Shown here in pieces: positions 7,602 to 16,387 of a stretch of 64,000 bases of DNA (positions are counted from its first letter, which is position 1; the number at the start of each line of letters is the position of its first letter). Made by a program: the position numbers and the translations under genes. The notes under the pieces were generated by a model. The model saw only the letters and a program-made list of their open reading frames with translations, was not told the DNA's origin and did no database searches. The stretch is from Granulicella aggregans (GTDB lineage Bacteria > Acidobacteriota > Terriglobia > Terriglobales > Acidobacteriaceae), in the NCBI RefSeq assembly GCF_014203275.1, contig NZ_JACHIP010000005.1:186001-250000 (forward strand), in the 5' to 3' direction.

Positions 7602-10082
7602 TCAGGAGACCAGACGCTGCTCAACCTCCACTGCACTACGTCTAGGTACGGAATGCCGCCGCTCCTTCGCCGCATACATATCCAGATCCGCATGCCGCTG
7701 CAGCTCCTCCGCCGTCGTCCCATGTACAGGAAAGACCGCTAGCCCAATGCTCGCCGATCCATCCACGACCACACCTTCCAGATGAAAGCGCTCCTCAAAG
7801 GAGCTTTTCAGCCGCTGCCGATACATCTCCGCATCCTCGTGGGTGCGCAGCGTGGCCGTCAGCATAAACTCGTCCCCGCCGATCCTCGCTAGCAGGTCGC
7901 TTGACCGCACCTTCCCGTTCAGCCGCTCCGAGATCGCCTGCAGATACAAATCCCCGGTCTTGTGTCCATGCACATCGTTCACCTGCTTGAAGTGGTCCAC
8001 GTCGATATACACCACTCCGACCAGCCGCCCGCTCACCTTCGCATCGCGCAGCGCCTCATCCAACCGCAGGTCGGAGAGCCTCCGGTTCGGCAACCCCGTC
8101 AGCGGGTCATGCGTGGAGGTAAAGTTCAACCGCTCAAACAGCCTCCGCTGATTCAGCGCGATGTTCGCCAGGCTGGCACACACAGTCAACGCCTCGCGCT
8201 CCTCCGCGCTGATCTTCCTTCCCGCCGAACCCACCGCGCGGAAGACCCCTATCGCCGCCCCGGTCGTGTCCGTCATCATCGCCTCGAAGACCGGTGTTCG
8301 CCTCACCTCGATCGAGCCCCGCGCCACCCCGGCATCCGGAGCCCGATGCTCAACAGTCCAATCTTCGCTGAGGTCACAGCAGCTCTCCAGTAGGTCATAG
8401 CTGCAAGTCACCTCGGCCACCAGCTCCTCAAACGATCCGCAAATGTCCTCCATCAACTCCGTCAGAGGCATCTGTGAATTGATCGCCTCCAGCAGACGTC
8501 CTCGCTCCCGCTCAACTGCCATTGACTGCTGAATCCGTTCCGCCTGTGCCGTCACTCGCCGCCGCAGCGCCAGCGCCCATCCCGTCACCGTCAAAGACAC
8601 TACCAGCAGCGCCAGCAGAAGCAGCAGCAGGTGCAGCACCGTCCACCACGAGGCCACCCGCACCACCGTCACATCTCCCGCCTCCCGCATCTCCAGCAGA
8701 AACGACACCGAGTTCCCCCATGGATCGGTCTTCGTGATGTGGCAGATTCCGGTCACCTTCACCACCGTGCCCACAGCCAGGGGTTGCAGCCGCAGCCGGT
8801 CGCTCGTCCACAGCAGTACGTTCACGGGGTGCTCATCGACGGTAATGACCATCGAATCCGACACCTCGCCATGCAGCTCCGACAACACCTTGCCTTCCAG
8901 CGTCACCAGCCCTTCGCTGTACAGACCGGTAATCGCGTCCTCGTAGGAGACTGGCCGCGGCATGACGGTCTCAAACTCGCCGGTCGGAAAGATCTGCGCC
9001 TCGTCCAGCATCGGCCCAGACCCATTTCCATCCGCAAAGCCCACCAGATCCACCACCTGCCCTAGCGCTATCGACTCCAGATCGTGCGTCTGAGCCAGCA
9101 GACTTTCGCCATCATGCTGAATGACGATCGAGTTCGCCGGTTCATAGAACGTCACCGCTCCCCGCACCCGTACGCGCTCGGATCTGTCCTCGACATACCG
9201 GGTCTGCAGCACATCGTCGATCGCAGTCCACGGAAGCTGCCTCGGCCGCACCTTCGCCGGACGTAGCACCATCAGATCGCCCTTGTTCGTGCCATACAGC
9301 ACCGTCTGCATCAGCTGCTTGCGCCCGTTGAAGATGCCCCCCGCAACCCCGGAGAACTCCACCTCAGCGTCGATCAGATCGGTCAGATCCACCCCCTCCC
9401 GGTCTTCGATGTAGGCCCGCACCAGCCCGCCCGGAATCTGGATCTCAAGCTGAGCCATCTTTCCGCTTGGGTCCTTCTTGATGCTGGCCGAACGCACCGT
9501 GCCGCGAATCTTCACCAATTGGCAGTCGTCATCACCTGACATCAGCTCGCGAAATCCGGCTGCCTTCGCCGCCGGCAGCGAACCCGGGCCCAACACCCGG
9601 ATGTGTGGCTTGATCACCGTCGTCTTGTAGCTCTTGTTGGTGATCCCGGCGATCTCGATCAGGTCGCCGCGGCGCATCCCCTGCGCCTCCGGCGTCACCA
9701 GCCCGACGTAGATCCCGCCGGTCGGGTCCGCCACGAACATCGTGTACCGCCCCGGCTCATAGTAGGTGATGGTCGCCGTCAGATGGACCGGCAGCCCCTT
9801 CGCTGCCTCCGCCGGTGGAAGCTGTTCGATCTCCCGCACCGTATGCAGAACGCCATCCGGACGGCCAATCCCTTGTGCCCCGCTCCGGCAGATCGCACCC
9901 GGCAGCAAAGCAAGCGCTATCCCGAGCCCCATGAGACGCACCCGCCCGAAGCGTCCTTCCGACCCGTTGCGATCTTTCCTCACCGGCCGCCCACCTCGAC
10001 CGCCCGTGCATGACATGGCATCCCTGATCTCGCGCCCCGCTCTCTTCCCAGGCTTGTTTCGCTGATTCCCCGAAGTGCTCAT
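7602..10082 (-). CDS. Periplasmic OB-like sensor fused to GAF and GGDEF (diguanylate cyclase)
   Basis: 826 residues. After a basic N-terminus and a hydrophobic export segment there are about 400 periplasmic residues built of repeated OB-fold-like units: 'VHLTATITYYEPGRYTMFVAD', 'VRVRGAVTFYEPANSIVIQH' and 'VTLEGKVLSELHG'. One transmembrane helix (about 478-505) leads to a short coiled coil, a GAF-like region (about 530-650) and a C-terminal GGDEF domain. The active-site GGDEF is at 735-739 and the inhibitory RxxD site (RSSD) at 726-729, so it should make c-di-GMP with product feedback. An alternative start at the ATG at 10016 has a better ribosome site (AGGGAT). The signal it senses is unknown. 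Confidence 0.9.
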   Translation of the reverse strand: MSTSGNQRNKPGKRAGREIRDAMSCTGGRGGRPVRKDRNGSEGRFGRVRLMGLGIALALLPGAICRSGAQGIGRPDGVLHTVREIEQLPPAEAAKGLPVHLTATITYYEPGRYTMFVADPTGGIYVGLVTPEAQGMRRGDLIEIAGITNKSYKTTVIKPHIRVLGPGSLPAAKAAGFRELMSGDDDCQLVKIRGTVRSASIKKDPSGKMAQLEIQIPGGLVRAYIEDREGVDLTDLIDAEVEFSGVAGGIFNGRKQLMQTVLYGTNKGDLMVLRPAKVRPRQLPWTAIDDVLQTRYVEDRSERVRVRGAVTFYEPANSIVIQHDGESLLAQTHDLESIALGQVVDLVGFADGNGSGPMLDEAQIFPTGEFETVMPRPVSYEDAITGLYSEGLVTLEGKVLSELHGEVSDSMVITVDEHPVNVLLWTSDRLRLQPLAVGTVVKVTGICHITKTDPWGNSVSFLLEMREAGDVTVVRVASWWTVLHLLLLLLALLVVSLTVTGWALALRRRVTAQAERIQQSMAVERERGRLLEAINSQMPLTELMEDICGSFEELVAEVTCSYDLLESCCDLSEDWTVEHRAPDAGVARGSIEVRRTPVFEAMMTDTTGAAIGVFRAVGSAGRKISAEEREALTVCASLANIALNQRRLFERLNFTSTHDPLTGLPNRRLSDLRLDEALRDAKVSGRLVGVVYIDVDHFKQVNDVHGHKTGDLYLQAISERLNGKVRSSDLLARIGGDEFMLTATLRTHEDAEMYRQRLKSSFEERFHLEGVVVDGSASIGLAVFPVHGTTAEELQRHADLDMYAAKERRHSVPRRSAVEVEQRLVS

Positions 10083-10613
10083 CGGCCCCGCTTCACAGGG
10101 TCTTGAGCTAAAGAAGGCACAACCTCCGTGGGATACCAGACAGCGCCGTCACCAAAGAACTTGACGCAGCGACCCACCCGGACAATCATTAATGAAAGCG
10201 ACTCTCCGAGCCCGGCCCACCAGCCGGGCTCGTTCCATCTCTGGATCAGGCCATGTATACCGTGGTATATCCCTAAGTTCTTATTTTTGAATATTTTGAC
10301 GCAAAACAAGGGGGAGGGGGGTATCAAGCAGCACCGGCGACATCTGTGCGAGCCACTCACCTCCACCCGACAAAATCTGTGCCCCGCTCATTCGCAGCTT
10401 CACCGCGAATGAGCGGGATCGGGCCCTTAACCTCCACGAGCAATCCGTCTCTGCTTCATCCGGCATCTGTCTCTGCTGTTACATCCTGTGATTCGCATTT
10501 GCCGTCATCGTGAGCAAAGTCTATTGAAGTCTCACCGCAAGAGACGCAGCGAAGGACCTGCTTCTCCACCCCGCCCTTCAGCCACCACGCTCCTCCGGAC
10601 AAACGACACCACG
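10083..10613. other. Divergent intergenic region with promoters and repeats
   Basis: About 530 nt between the minus-strand GGDEF gene and a plus-strand YCF48-like gene. An AT-rich patch at 10262-10310 is the best place for promoters, followed by a G-run (10311-10320). A 13-bp perfect hairpin (10383-10417) and a diverged 'GTCATC.TGAGC...GAAGGACCTGC' repeat (10502-10566) fill the rest. No gene was seen. Confidence 0.55.
10383..10417. repeat. Hairpin repeat CCCGCTCATTCGC
   Basis: 13-bp perfect arms (10383-10395 and 10405-10417) around a 9-nt loop. The arm resembles the CCCACTCATCGC arm of the hairpin at 53040-53080, which also has a 9-nt loop, so the two look like one repeat family. Confidence 0.6.
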
Positions 10614-11777
10614 ATGCGCGCCATCCTCGCAACCCTCATCCTCGCGATCACGTTCCCGACTCACTCCCACGCCCAATGGGAGATCGAGGAGTCCCATACC
10701 ACCGCCAGCCTGCGCGGCATCCACAACGTCGGCGGCGGAGTCGCCTGGGCCAGCGGCACCAACGGAACTGTTCTGCGGACGGAGGACGGCGGCTACCTAT
10801 GGCAGACCTGCGCCATCCCCCCGGGTGCCGAAAAATTAGACTTCCGCGGCATCCAGGCCTTCGACGAGAAGACCGCCATCGTCATGTCCTCCGGGCCCGG
10901 CGACCTATCCCGCCTCTACAAGACCACCGACGGATGTCAGACATGGAAGCTCCTCTTCACCAACCCCGATAAAGATGGTTTCTGGGACGCGCTGCGCGCG
11001 CTCAATGAAGACACCTACGAAATTGCTGGCGACTCCGTGGATCACACTCTAGTAAGCGAAAAATCTGGACATGTTCTGCCCGTCTGGCGATTCGGTCCCG
11101 GAGATGATCCCGATTCTAGGCTGTCTGATTATTTCTTCGAGCTTCATGCTGAGCCAAATGAGGGAGGCTTCGCCGGGAGCAACTCAACGCTGGTTATAGG
11201 TCTGAAGCCTCACCGTGATCCCACCTGGGGCTATCAATGGCTCGCCACCCAGACCCCAGATCATTCGTACGTTCACAGGGAAGGAACTGAACAGACACCG
11301 ACCTGTGAGCCATGCCGTATGGAATCAATGTGCGTCGAAACTCCGATGTCTCAGGGAACATCGAGCGCAGGAATTTTCTCCCTGGCATTCCGTGAAGACA
11401 AGTTTGGAGTCGCTGTTGGCGGTGACTACCAGAAGCCGTCGGCTACCTTGAAGACCGCCATCTTCTCCACCGACGCAGGCAAATCCTGGACTTTAGCCCA
11501 GACCCCACCCCACGGCTACCGCTCAGCCGTAGCCTACGACGCCCCCACCAAATCCTGGATCACCGTAGGCCCCAACGGCACCGACATCTCCACCGACGAC
11601 GGCCGGAACTGGCGTTCCCTCGCGCCTTCATCGCTCGACGACAAAGACGCCAACAAGAACTGGAACGCCCTCTCGCTCCCCTTCGTCGTCGGCCCCAAAG
11701 GCCGCATCGGCAAGCTCCGAGCTACAGCTCTTACACCCGCGACTTCAATTGTCGATAAGCCGACAAAGCGACCATGA
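10614..11777 (+). CDS. Secreted YCF48/BNR-repeat protein
   Basis: About 387 residues from the ATG at 10614, which gives a clean signal peptide (MRAILATLILAITF...SHAQ). A longer frame upstream lacks one. The body holds beta-propeller units with Asp-box-like motifs: 'GTVLRTEDGGYLWQTC', 'LYKTTDGCQTWKLL', 'IFSTDAGKSWTLA' and 'DISTDDGRNWRSL'. This matches the YCF48/HCF136-like or sialidase-like propellers abundant in Acidobacteria as exported proteins of unknown role. Four Cys within or near 'CEPCRMESMC' may form disulfides. It is convergent with the pilus cluster. Confidence 0.8.
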   Translation: MRAILATLILAITFPTHSHAQWEIEESHTTASLRGIHNVGGGVAWASGTNGTVLRTEDGGYLWQTCAIPPGAEKLDFRGIQAFDEKTAIVMSSGPGDLSRLYKTTDGCQTWKLLFTNPDKDGFWDALRALNEDTYEIAGDSVDHTLVSEKSGHVLPVWRFGPGDDPDSRLSDYFFELHAEPNEGGFAGSNSTLVIGLKPHRDPTWGYQWLATQTPDHSYVHREGTEQTPTCEPCRMESMCVETPMSQGTSSAGIFSLAFREDKFGVAVGGDYQKPSATLKTAIFSTDAGKSWTLAQTPPHGYRSAVAYDAPTKSWITVGPNGTDISTDDGRNWRSLAPSSLDDKDANKNWNALSLPFVVGPKGRIGKLRATALTPATSIVDKPTKRP

Positions 11778-11886
11778 AACGCCCTTGACGCGACATTCCC
11801 ATGGGGCTGAAGCTCCATTGCCTTATTGAAGTCACTGTCAAAGGCTGTAGCCTAGGTCTGCTAAAGCCAAAACAGATGCACCCGCC

Positions 11887-12834
11887 CTACTGCGGATTCT
11901 GCGCAGGAGCCGGATTCGGCGTGGGCGTTGGGTTATTGGGGTTGTTCGGATCGGTCGGTGTCGTCGGATTGGTCGGAGTTCCTACTCCACCCGTCGGAGT
12001 GCTGCTAAGCCCACTCGCGGATCCTAGCCCACCGCTCTGTGTTGCGATCCCACCGCCGAAGATGCTCGACTTCCCGTAGAGCAGCTCGATACGCGGGTCG
12101 TAAATAAACTCCCATGTCGAGTAGTTCGTCTGCTCGTTCAGCGTGATGATCGAGTTGCCATCCTTCGACAGCCCTACGCCGAGGAACGGCCCCACCGATC
12201 CTCCGTCAAGCGGCGAGTCCGATCCTGTCCCGGTCGATCCGCTCTGTCCGCTTTGTCCGAAGCTGCTCTGACCGAAGCTGCTGGTGCCGCCAGAACTTGA
12301 CCCGCCTGCGGTTCCCGAATCACCGGACGTTCCGGTAGCCGTCGTGCCCCCCGGCCCGAGAACATTTCCACCCGCTGTGCCGCCGGTCGTCGCGCTGCCG
12401 CCAAGGCCGCTCGACAACCCGGAGGCAGATCCCAGGCCGCTCGTCGCCAACCCCGAAAGCGGTTGCCCGAAGAAGCCCTTCACCGTCGTCTTGGCTTGCC
12501 CCACGCCGATCAGCCGCCAGTCGTCCTTGCCCGTAAACGGGTCGATATAGTGCTGGCGAAGATAGCGCTCGTTGTTGGTCTTTTCCAGCTGCTTGACCGA
12601 TGCCGGGAAGGCGTTCGTCTTGAGGTGGAAGAGCCGGATCGCGTTGACGTACTGCTCTCCCCGATGGACTGCCTCAAGCTCCTTCTCTCGCTGGAGATCC
12701 TTCGCCACGATGGGGGCGGCTACGCTCAGGAAGATCAATATCAGCGCGATCATGACGATCACGCCGAGCAGCAGAAATCCCTGCTCGCCGTCGCGAGCTT
12801 CGCGCGGTTGCGGATTGACCTTGTAGATCGCCAT
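11887..12834 (-). CDS. Type II secretion/type IV pilus pseudopilin with low-complexity tail
   Basis: 315 residues. The N-terminus carries a short basic leader, then 'GEQGFLLLGVIVMIALILIFL', a prepilin peptidase-type site and hydrophobic helix. The +5 residue is not the canonical Glu. The pilin-like part has 'KDLQREKELEAVHRGEQYVNAIRLFHLKTNAFPAS', as in GspG. Residues about 150-215 and 275-315 are Gly/Ser/Thr/Pro/Asn-rich, ending in NPT/NPN-type repeats, which is unusual for a pseudopilin. It is the last gene of the minus-strand pilM-to-pilP run, and its start overlaps the stop region of the preceding gene. Confidence 0.8.
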   Translation of the reverse strand: MAIYKVNPQPREARDGEQGFLLLGVIVMIALILIFLSVAAPIVAKDLQREKELEAVHRGEQYVNAIRLFHLKTNAFPASVKQLEKTNNERYLRQHYIDPFTGKDDWRLIGVGQAKTTVKGFFGQPLSGLATSGLGSASGLSSGLGGSATTGGTAGGNVLGPGGTTATGTSGDSGTAGGSSSGGTSSFGQSSFGQSGQSGSTGTGSDSPLDGGSVGPFLGVGLSKDGNSIITLNEQTNYSTWEFIYDPRIELLYGKSSIFGGGIATQSGGLGSASGLSSTPTGGVGTPTNPTTPTDPNNPNNPTPTPNPAPAQNPQ

Positions 12835-12835
12835 G

Positions 12836-13492
12836 TCAGTTCTTTTGCAGCGGCAGATTCTGTTTGTTGTTATTGGTCATATCTTCCACCTCAACAGAGT
12901 TCGCCGAGATCGTCCCAATCTTGTAGCGCCGTTGCACGATGGTGCCTGTCGCTGCCAAAAAGACATCGTCCCCGTGGAGCAGGAATGCCTGACGGCTGCC
13001 GTCCGCCTTCGTCGCCGTGCCAAAGAACTTCAAGTCGATCGGAGGCGGTGGCGGCGGCACATACACCTGTTCTACAGGCTGGACTGGCCCTGTATTTCGC
13101 ACCGATGCGATCGGCTTGATGATCGGAGCCAGCGCAGTCACCGGAGAGTCGGAGAAGATGTTTCTTCCGGTGCCCGAGTACTTCAGAGATTCGGCGACCA
13201 GCATGGCTCCCATACGCAACGAAGGATCGTACTGCGAAGCGGTCGTTCCGACCTTGATGGCGTCCTTCACGCCTTTGGTAACCACGCCGCTTGGTAACGC
13301 CGTAGCGGTGGCGCGGTCGGAACCGGCGGGAGTCGTCTTTACCGGCGGAAGCATGATTGATGGCGAAACCACGGGCGGGGGCGAGTCCGGAGTTCGCAGT
13401 TGCAGATATCCGTACACGACGACAACCAGCAAGGCTCCGCCGATGACTCCGTAGCGAATGATCTTGTCTTTATCGCTTGCTCCGAGGCTCAT
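12836..13492 (-). CDS. PilP/GspC-like inner-membrane assembly protein
   Basis: 218 residues: a short cytoplasmic tail, one transmembrane helix (about 14-31, 'YGVIGGALLVVVVYGYLQL'), a Pro-rich linker, and a C-terminal domain of about 80 residues ('IDLKFFGTATKADGSRQAFLLHGDDVFLAATGTIVQRRYKI'). The closing strand 'ISANSVEVEDMTNNNKQNLPL' matches the homology-region fold of PilP and GspC, which links the inner-membrane complex to the secretin. It overlaps the pilO-like gene by 4 nt, so the two are translationally coupled. Confidence 0.75.
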   Translation of the reverse strand: MSLGASDKDKIIRYGVIGGALLVVVVYGYLQLRTPDSPPPVVSPSIMLPPVKTTPAGSDRATATALPSGVVTKGVKDAIKVGTTASQYDPSLRMGAMLVAESLKYSGTGRNIFSDSPVTALAPIIKPIASVRNTGPVQPVEQVYVPPPPPPIDLKFFGTATKADGSRQAFLLHGDDVFLAATGTIVQRRYKIGTISANSVEVEDMTNNNKQNLPLQKN

Positions 13493-14232
13493 TGCGCGGT
13501 ACCTCCCGCAGCAGCGCCCACAGCTTCGTCGTCCTTTGAGTCTTCCGGCAGCGGTCCGGCCTTCTCGTCGCCTCGCGGCGGACGTACGTACGTCGTCAAC
13601 TTCATCCGAAGACTCACGGTGCCGCTCTGCTGGCCTGTCAGGGTGACACCGGTAATGAGGAAGAACATCCGATCGCGCTCCAGTTCGTTCACCAGTTGGA
13701 CGAGTGAGCGGTACTCCCCGGTGAAGCTGGCGTCCATCCGCATCTCGGTCACTGAGGGCACGACATCCGGGCCTGGAGCGGTTCCGTCAAGATATAGCGG
13801 CGTATATCCGTACTGCACCCGCGTCATCTTCGCGTTCTGCTTCTTCGCCAGCGCGCCCACCTCCATGACAACTTGAGAGCCCGCATAAGGCAACCGGGAC
13901 TGGTAGAACTCGTTCGCATCCGCAGTAGATGTCTGCAGCTTTCCGTCAAGGCCATCGAGCGGGGCGGCTGCGATCTTCGCTGTCTGCAGCCGGACCTTCT
14001 CCTGCGCTACTGCGTTCGCGTCCTGGCTGTTTGCGGTCTGCCATAGAAAGGCCATGTGGATCAGGAGATACACGTTCAAGAGCACCAGCAGGGCGACTCC
14101 AGCGAAGTGGAGGTTCAATGCCGTCAGGGCACCGCGCGTCCTCTCTACGGCGACGCCGAGGCCTGCACGCCCGCTGAGCGCCCCTCCAAATCTTGGCCGC
14201 TTCACGACCACTCCTTCGGCACGCGCGCTCAT
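13489..14232 (-). CDS. pilO: PilO-like type IV pilus/T2SS inner-membrane protein
   Basis: 247 residues with one transmembrane helix at about 42-62 ('FAGVALLVLLNVYLLIHM'), a coiled-coil segment and a ferredoxin-like C-terminal domain ('EMRMDASFTGEYRSLVQLVNELERDRMFFLITGVTLTG'). That pattern is the PilO/GspM signature. It pairs with PilN on the periplasmic side to align the machine. Gene position between pilN and pilP supports the call. Confidence 0.82.
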   Translation of the reverse strand: MSARAEGVVVKRPRFGGALSGRAGLGVAVERTRGALTALNLHFAGVALLVLLNVYLLIHMAFLWQTANSQDANAVAQEKVRLQTAKIAAAPLDGLDGKLQTSTADANEFYQSRLPYAGSQVVMEVGALAKKQNAKMTRVQYGYTPLYLDGTAPGPDVVPSVTEMRMDASFTGEYRSLVQLVNELERDRMFFLITGVTLTGQQSGTVSLRMKLTTYVRPPRGDEKAGPLPEDSKDDEAVGAAAGGTAQ

Positions 14233-14978
14233 CGACGGCCTCCGGGAGAGACGCGATGTGGCGCAGCGGGCGTTCCCGTGGCCGACGACTTCTTCGCGCT
14301 CTTATGTTTGACTGGCTCGCCATCGCTGTCGGCGGCCTTCTTGGCCTCCGCTGAGAGCGCTGCGGCCTCCTCTGTGGAGATAGGGTTGTAGCCGCTTAGA
14401 ATGTCGAACTGCACGCCTAATTGAGCTCCAGCGGGAAGCTGATTCAACCCTCCGGGCCCGCCTGCCTGGCTTGCTTGAAGGGATTCGTTCGAGAGCCTTG
14501 GCGACAGGAAGCGTCTCGACTTCTCGAGGTTCCGAACCAGTTGCACGGCTTTCTCGCGGTCGCCGTTCACGCGAAGGCGGATGTTGACGTCGCCTTCCTT
14601 ACTGATGGAAGGATCGATGCCCATAACCTGCACTCCGGAGGGGAGGACACGTTCGAGATCCATCATCACCGCCGTCCAACTAAAGCTCTTCTTCTCGAAC
14701 AATTCGTTCAGGAAGCGCGCCCTTTCCAGCACAGCGCGATTCTGCGGCTGCTTCATGCGGGCTTCGTTCTTCAGCATGCGCCCCTGGTAGTCCGCCGTCT
14801 GCGCCTTCAGAGCGTCCATCTGTGCCGTCGCCGCGTCGGCGCGCTCTTTCAACGCGCGCAGTCCGATGATCAGCGCGATTCCCAGCAACGCCAGACCGAT
14901 CATGGCTAGCCGCAGCTTTGCCAACAGAGGCCTGAGTTCCACGAACGGCCGGGTGGCCAGGTTGATAGATACCAGCAT
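14229..14978 (-). CDS. pilN: PilN-like type IV pilus assembly protein
   Basis: 249 residues. The N-terminus 'MLVSINLATRPFVELRPLL' is the conserved PilM-binding tail (INLL/INLA type). A transmembrane helix (about 24-45), a coiled coil, and the 'FSWTAVMMDLERVLPSGVQVMGIDPSI' domain follow. The tail is Ala/Lys-rich ('KKSSATGTPAAPH'). It overlaps both neighbours by 1-4 nt. Confidence 0.88.
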   Translation of the reverse strand: MLVSINLATRPFVELRPLLAKLRLAMIGLALLGIALIIGLRALKERADAATAQMDALKAQTADYQGRMLKNEARMKQPQNRAVLERARFLNELFEKKSFSWTAVMMDLERVLPSGVQVMGIDPSISKEGDVNIRLRVNGDREKAVQLVRNLEKSRRFLSPRLSNESLQASQAGGPGGLNQLPAGAQLGVQFDILSGYNPISTEEAAALSAEAKKAADSDGEPVKHKSAKKSSATGTPAAPHRVSPGGRR

Positions 14979-16267
14979 CAGCTTCTCAGCGCCCCCCGAA
15001 CTCCCGACAACCAGCCCTTCGGCACGACCGACGTCACCGCCTGGCCGGCTAGAGAATCCTCGTCGACCACCTCGCGAACCCGAATCCGGCTCCCGGCTTC
15101 CATCATCTCTCCAAACCCCGCCTCAGTCAGCATTGCTCCGAGCGACTGCGCGCTGACGCTCCCAGCCGACAACACCGCGCTGGGCGAGCTCTCAAGAGTG
15201 TCTTCAAAGTAAGCCGCAGCCACGCTTACAGCCTGCGTCACTTCGCGGAGATAGCCCTGCTCGGCGATCTGAGCTTGAGTCTGCCTTGGCGCTACCGCAG
15301 CTTCCCGGGCGGCGGCGTAGGCCGCAGCCTCCAGGGCCGCCTCGGACAGTGCCTGAGCTTCAATCTCCGCTACCAGTGCGTCCTCCGAAAGTCCGCCTGC
15401 GTAGAGCGACCGACGAGTTCCCTGCGGTAGAGCTTCGCCGCGGCCGAACGGATCTACAGCCTCCTGCATCGCCCACTCCTGCTGCGAATCCTCGACGTCG
15501 ATCAGCGGCAACAGAGGCACGGTCACGGTCTCCTGTTGCGCGTCGGTCATGGATACGGTCGCCTCTGCGAGTATCCCAACCTGCAGATTGCCCGACATGT
15601 CGACGGAGCGGTGGAGCAGAAGCACACCGCCACTGACGATCGCGGTCGTAACGGCCTGCGGACCTGCGTTCACTACCAGCGCGGGCGCGCCCGTTGCGTC
15701 TTCGCCGAGCCCCGAGATAGCAGCCATGGTGCTTGGCAGCACGGCTCCCGGTTCAAAGCCCGCCTCGCGGACTACCGCTTCGTATTCAGCCAGGACCTCG
15801 CGAGGAATCGCTACCGCAACGACCCGAATGCCGCCCTTCGCGGTTCCCGACTTGCCACCCATAATCTGATAGCTGACCGCCGCGTCATCCGCTTCAAAAG
15901 GAAGCAGCTTCTTCAGCCGGAATCGAACGACGGGAAGAGCTTCAACTGGCTTGCCCGGCAGCGAGTCGAAGTCCAGCAATAACACTCGCACGGCGGAATC
16001 GGGCACCACGAGTGTGACTTCCCGCCCGATCCCCTTCTCGGTCACAGCCTCGAGCGTCTTGCGAACCGCCGCTACGACATCGGATGGGACACGGAAGTTT
16101 CCAGCCCGCAACCCCGGTTCGACCGCGTCGATGGGGAGGTCCGCCTTCGCGACGGCCGACAGCACCCCGGTCGATGCGTCGTCCGCCCGTGCTGCGACGA
16201 CGCCGCCCCAGCGAATCTCTACCGCCAGCCGTGGCCGGGTCCCTAAAGCCTTTGGCAATATCTCCAT
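14978..16267 (-). CDS. pilM: PilM-like actin-fold pilus assembly protein (divergent)
   Basis: 429 residues. Position (directly before pilN, 1-nt overlap) and the fold pattern ('VTLVVPDSAVRVLLLDFDSLP', 'VVRFRLKKLLPFEADDAAVSYQI', 'PSTMAAISGLG') identify a PilM/GspL cytoplasmic protein. The usual nucleotide-site opening 'GIDIGSSSVK' is replaced by 'AVEIRWGGVVAARA', so ATP binding is doubtful. An insert of about 90 residues rich in Ala/Glu (about 270-350) is also unusual. It should recruit PilN at the inner membrane. Confidence 0.78.
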   Translation of the reverse strand: MEILPKALGTRPRLAVEIRWGGVVAARADDASTGVLSAVAKADLPIDAVEPGLRAGNFRVPSDVVAAVRKTLEAVTEKGIGREVTLVVPDSAVRVLLLDFDSLPGKPVEALPVVRFRLKKLLPFEADDAAVSYQIMGGKSGTAKGGIRVVAVAIPREVLAEYEAVVREAGFEPGAVLPSTMAAISGLGEDATGAPALVVNAGPQAVTTAIVSGGVLLLHRSVDMSGNLQVGILAEATVSMTDAQQETVTVPLLPLIDVEDSQQEWAMQEAVDPFGRGEALPQGTRRSLYAGGLSEDALVAEIEAQALSEAALEAAAYAAAREAAVAPRQTQAQIAEQGYLREVTQAVSVAAAYFEDTLESSPSAVLSAGSVSAQSLGAMLTEAGFGEMMEAGSRIRVREVVDEDSLAGQAVTSVVPKGWLSGVRGALRS

Positions 16268-16387
16268 CGAGTCCTAGCTTACCTGCACCTGCAAGATTAC
16301 GGCCCAAAGACCATCTACGTCTTTCGAATCAACATCCCAAACAGGGATCGAGCTGGTTAAGAGGAGGTTGAACAGTAGCCTGTTCGC
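16268..16387. other. Gap between gspE and pilM
   Basis: 120 nt with no gene. It may hold a second promoter for the pilM-to-pseudopilin run; no clear hairpin was seen. Confidence 0.35.
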
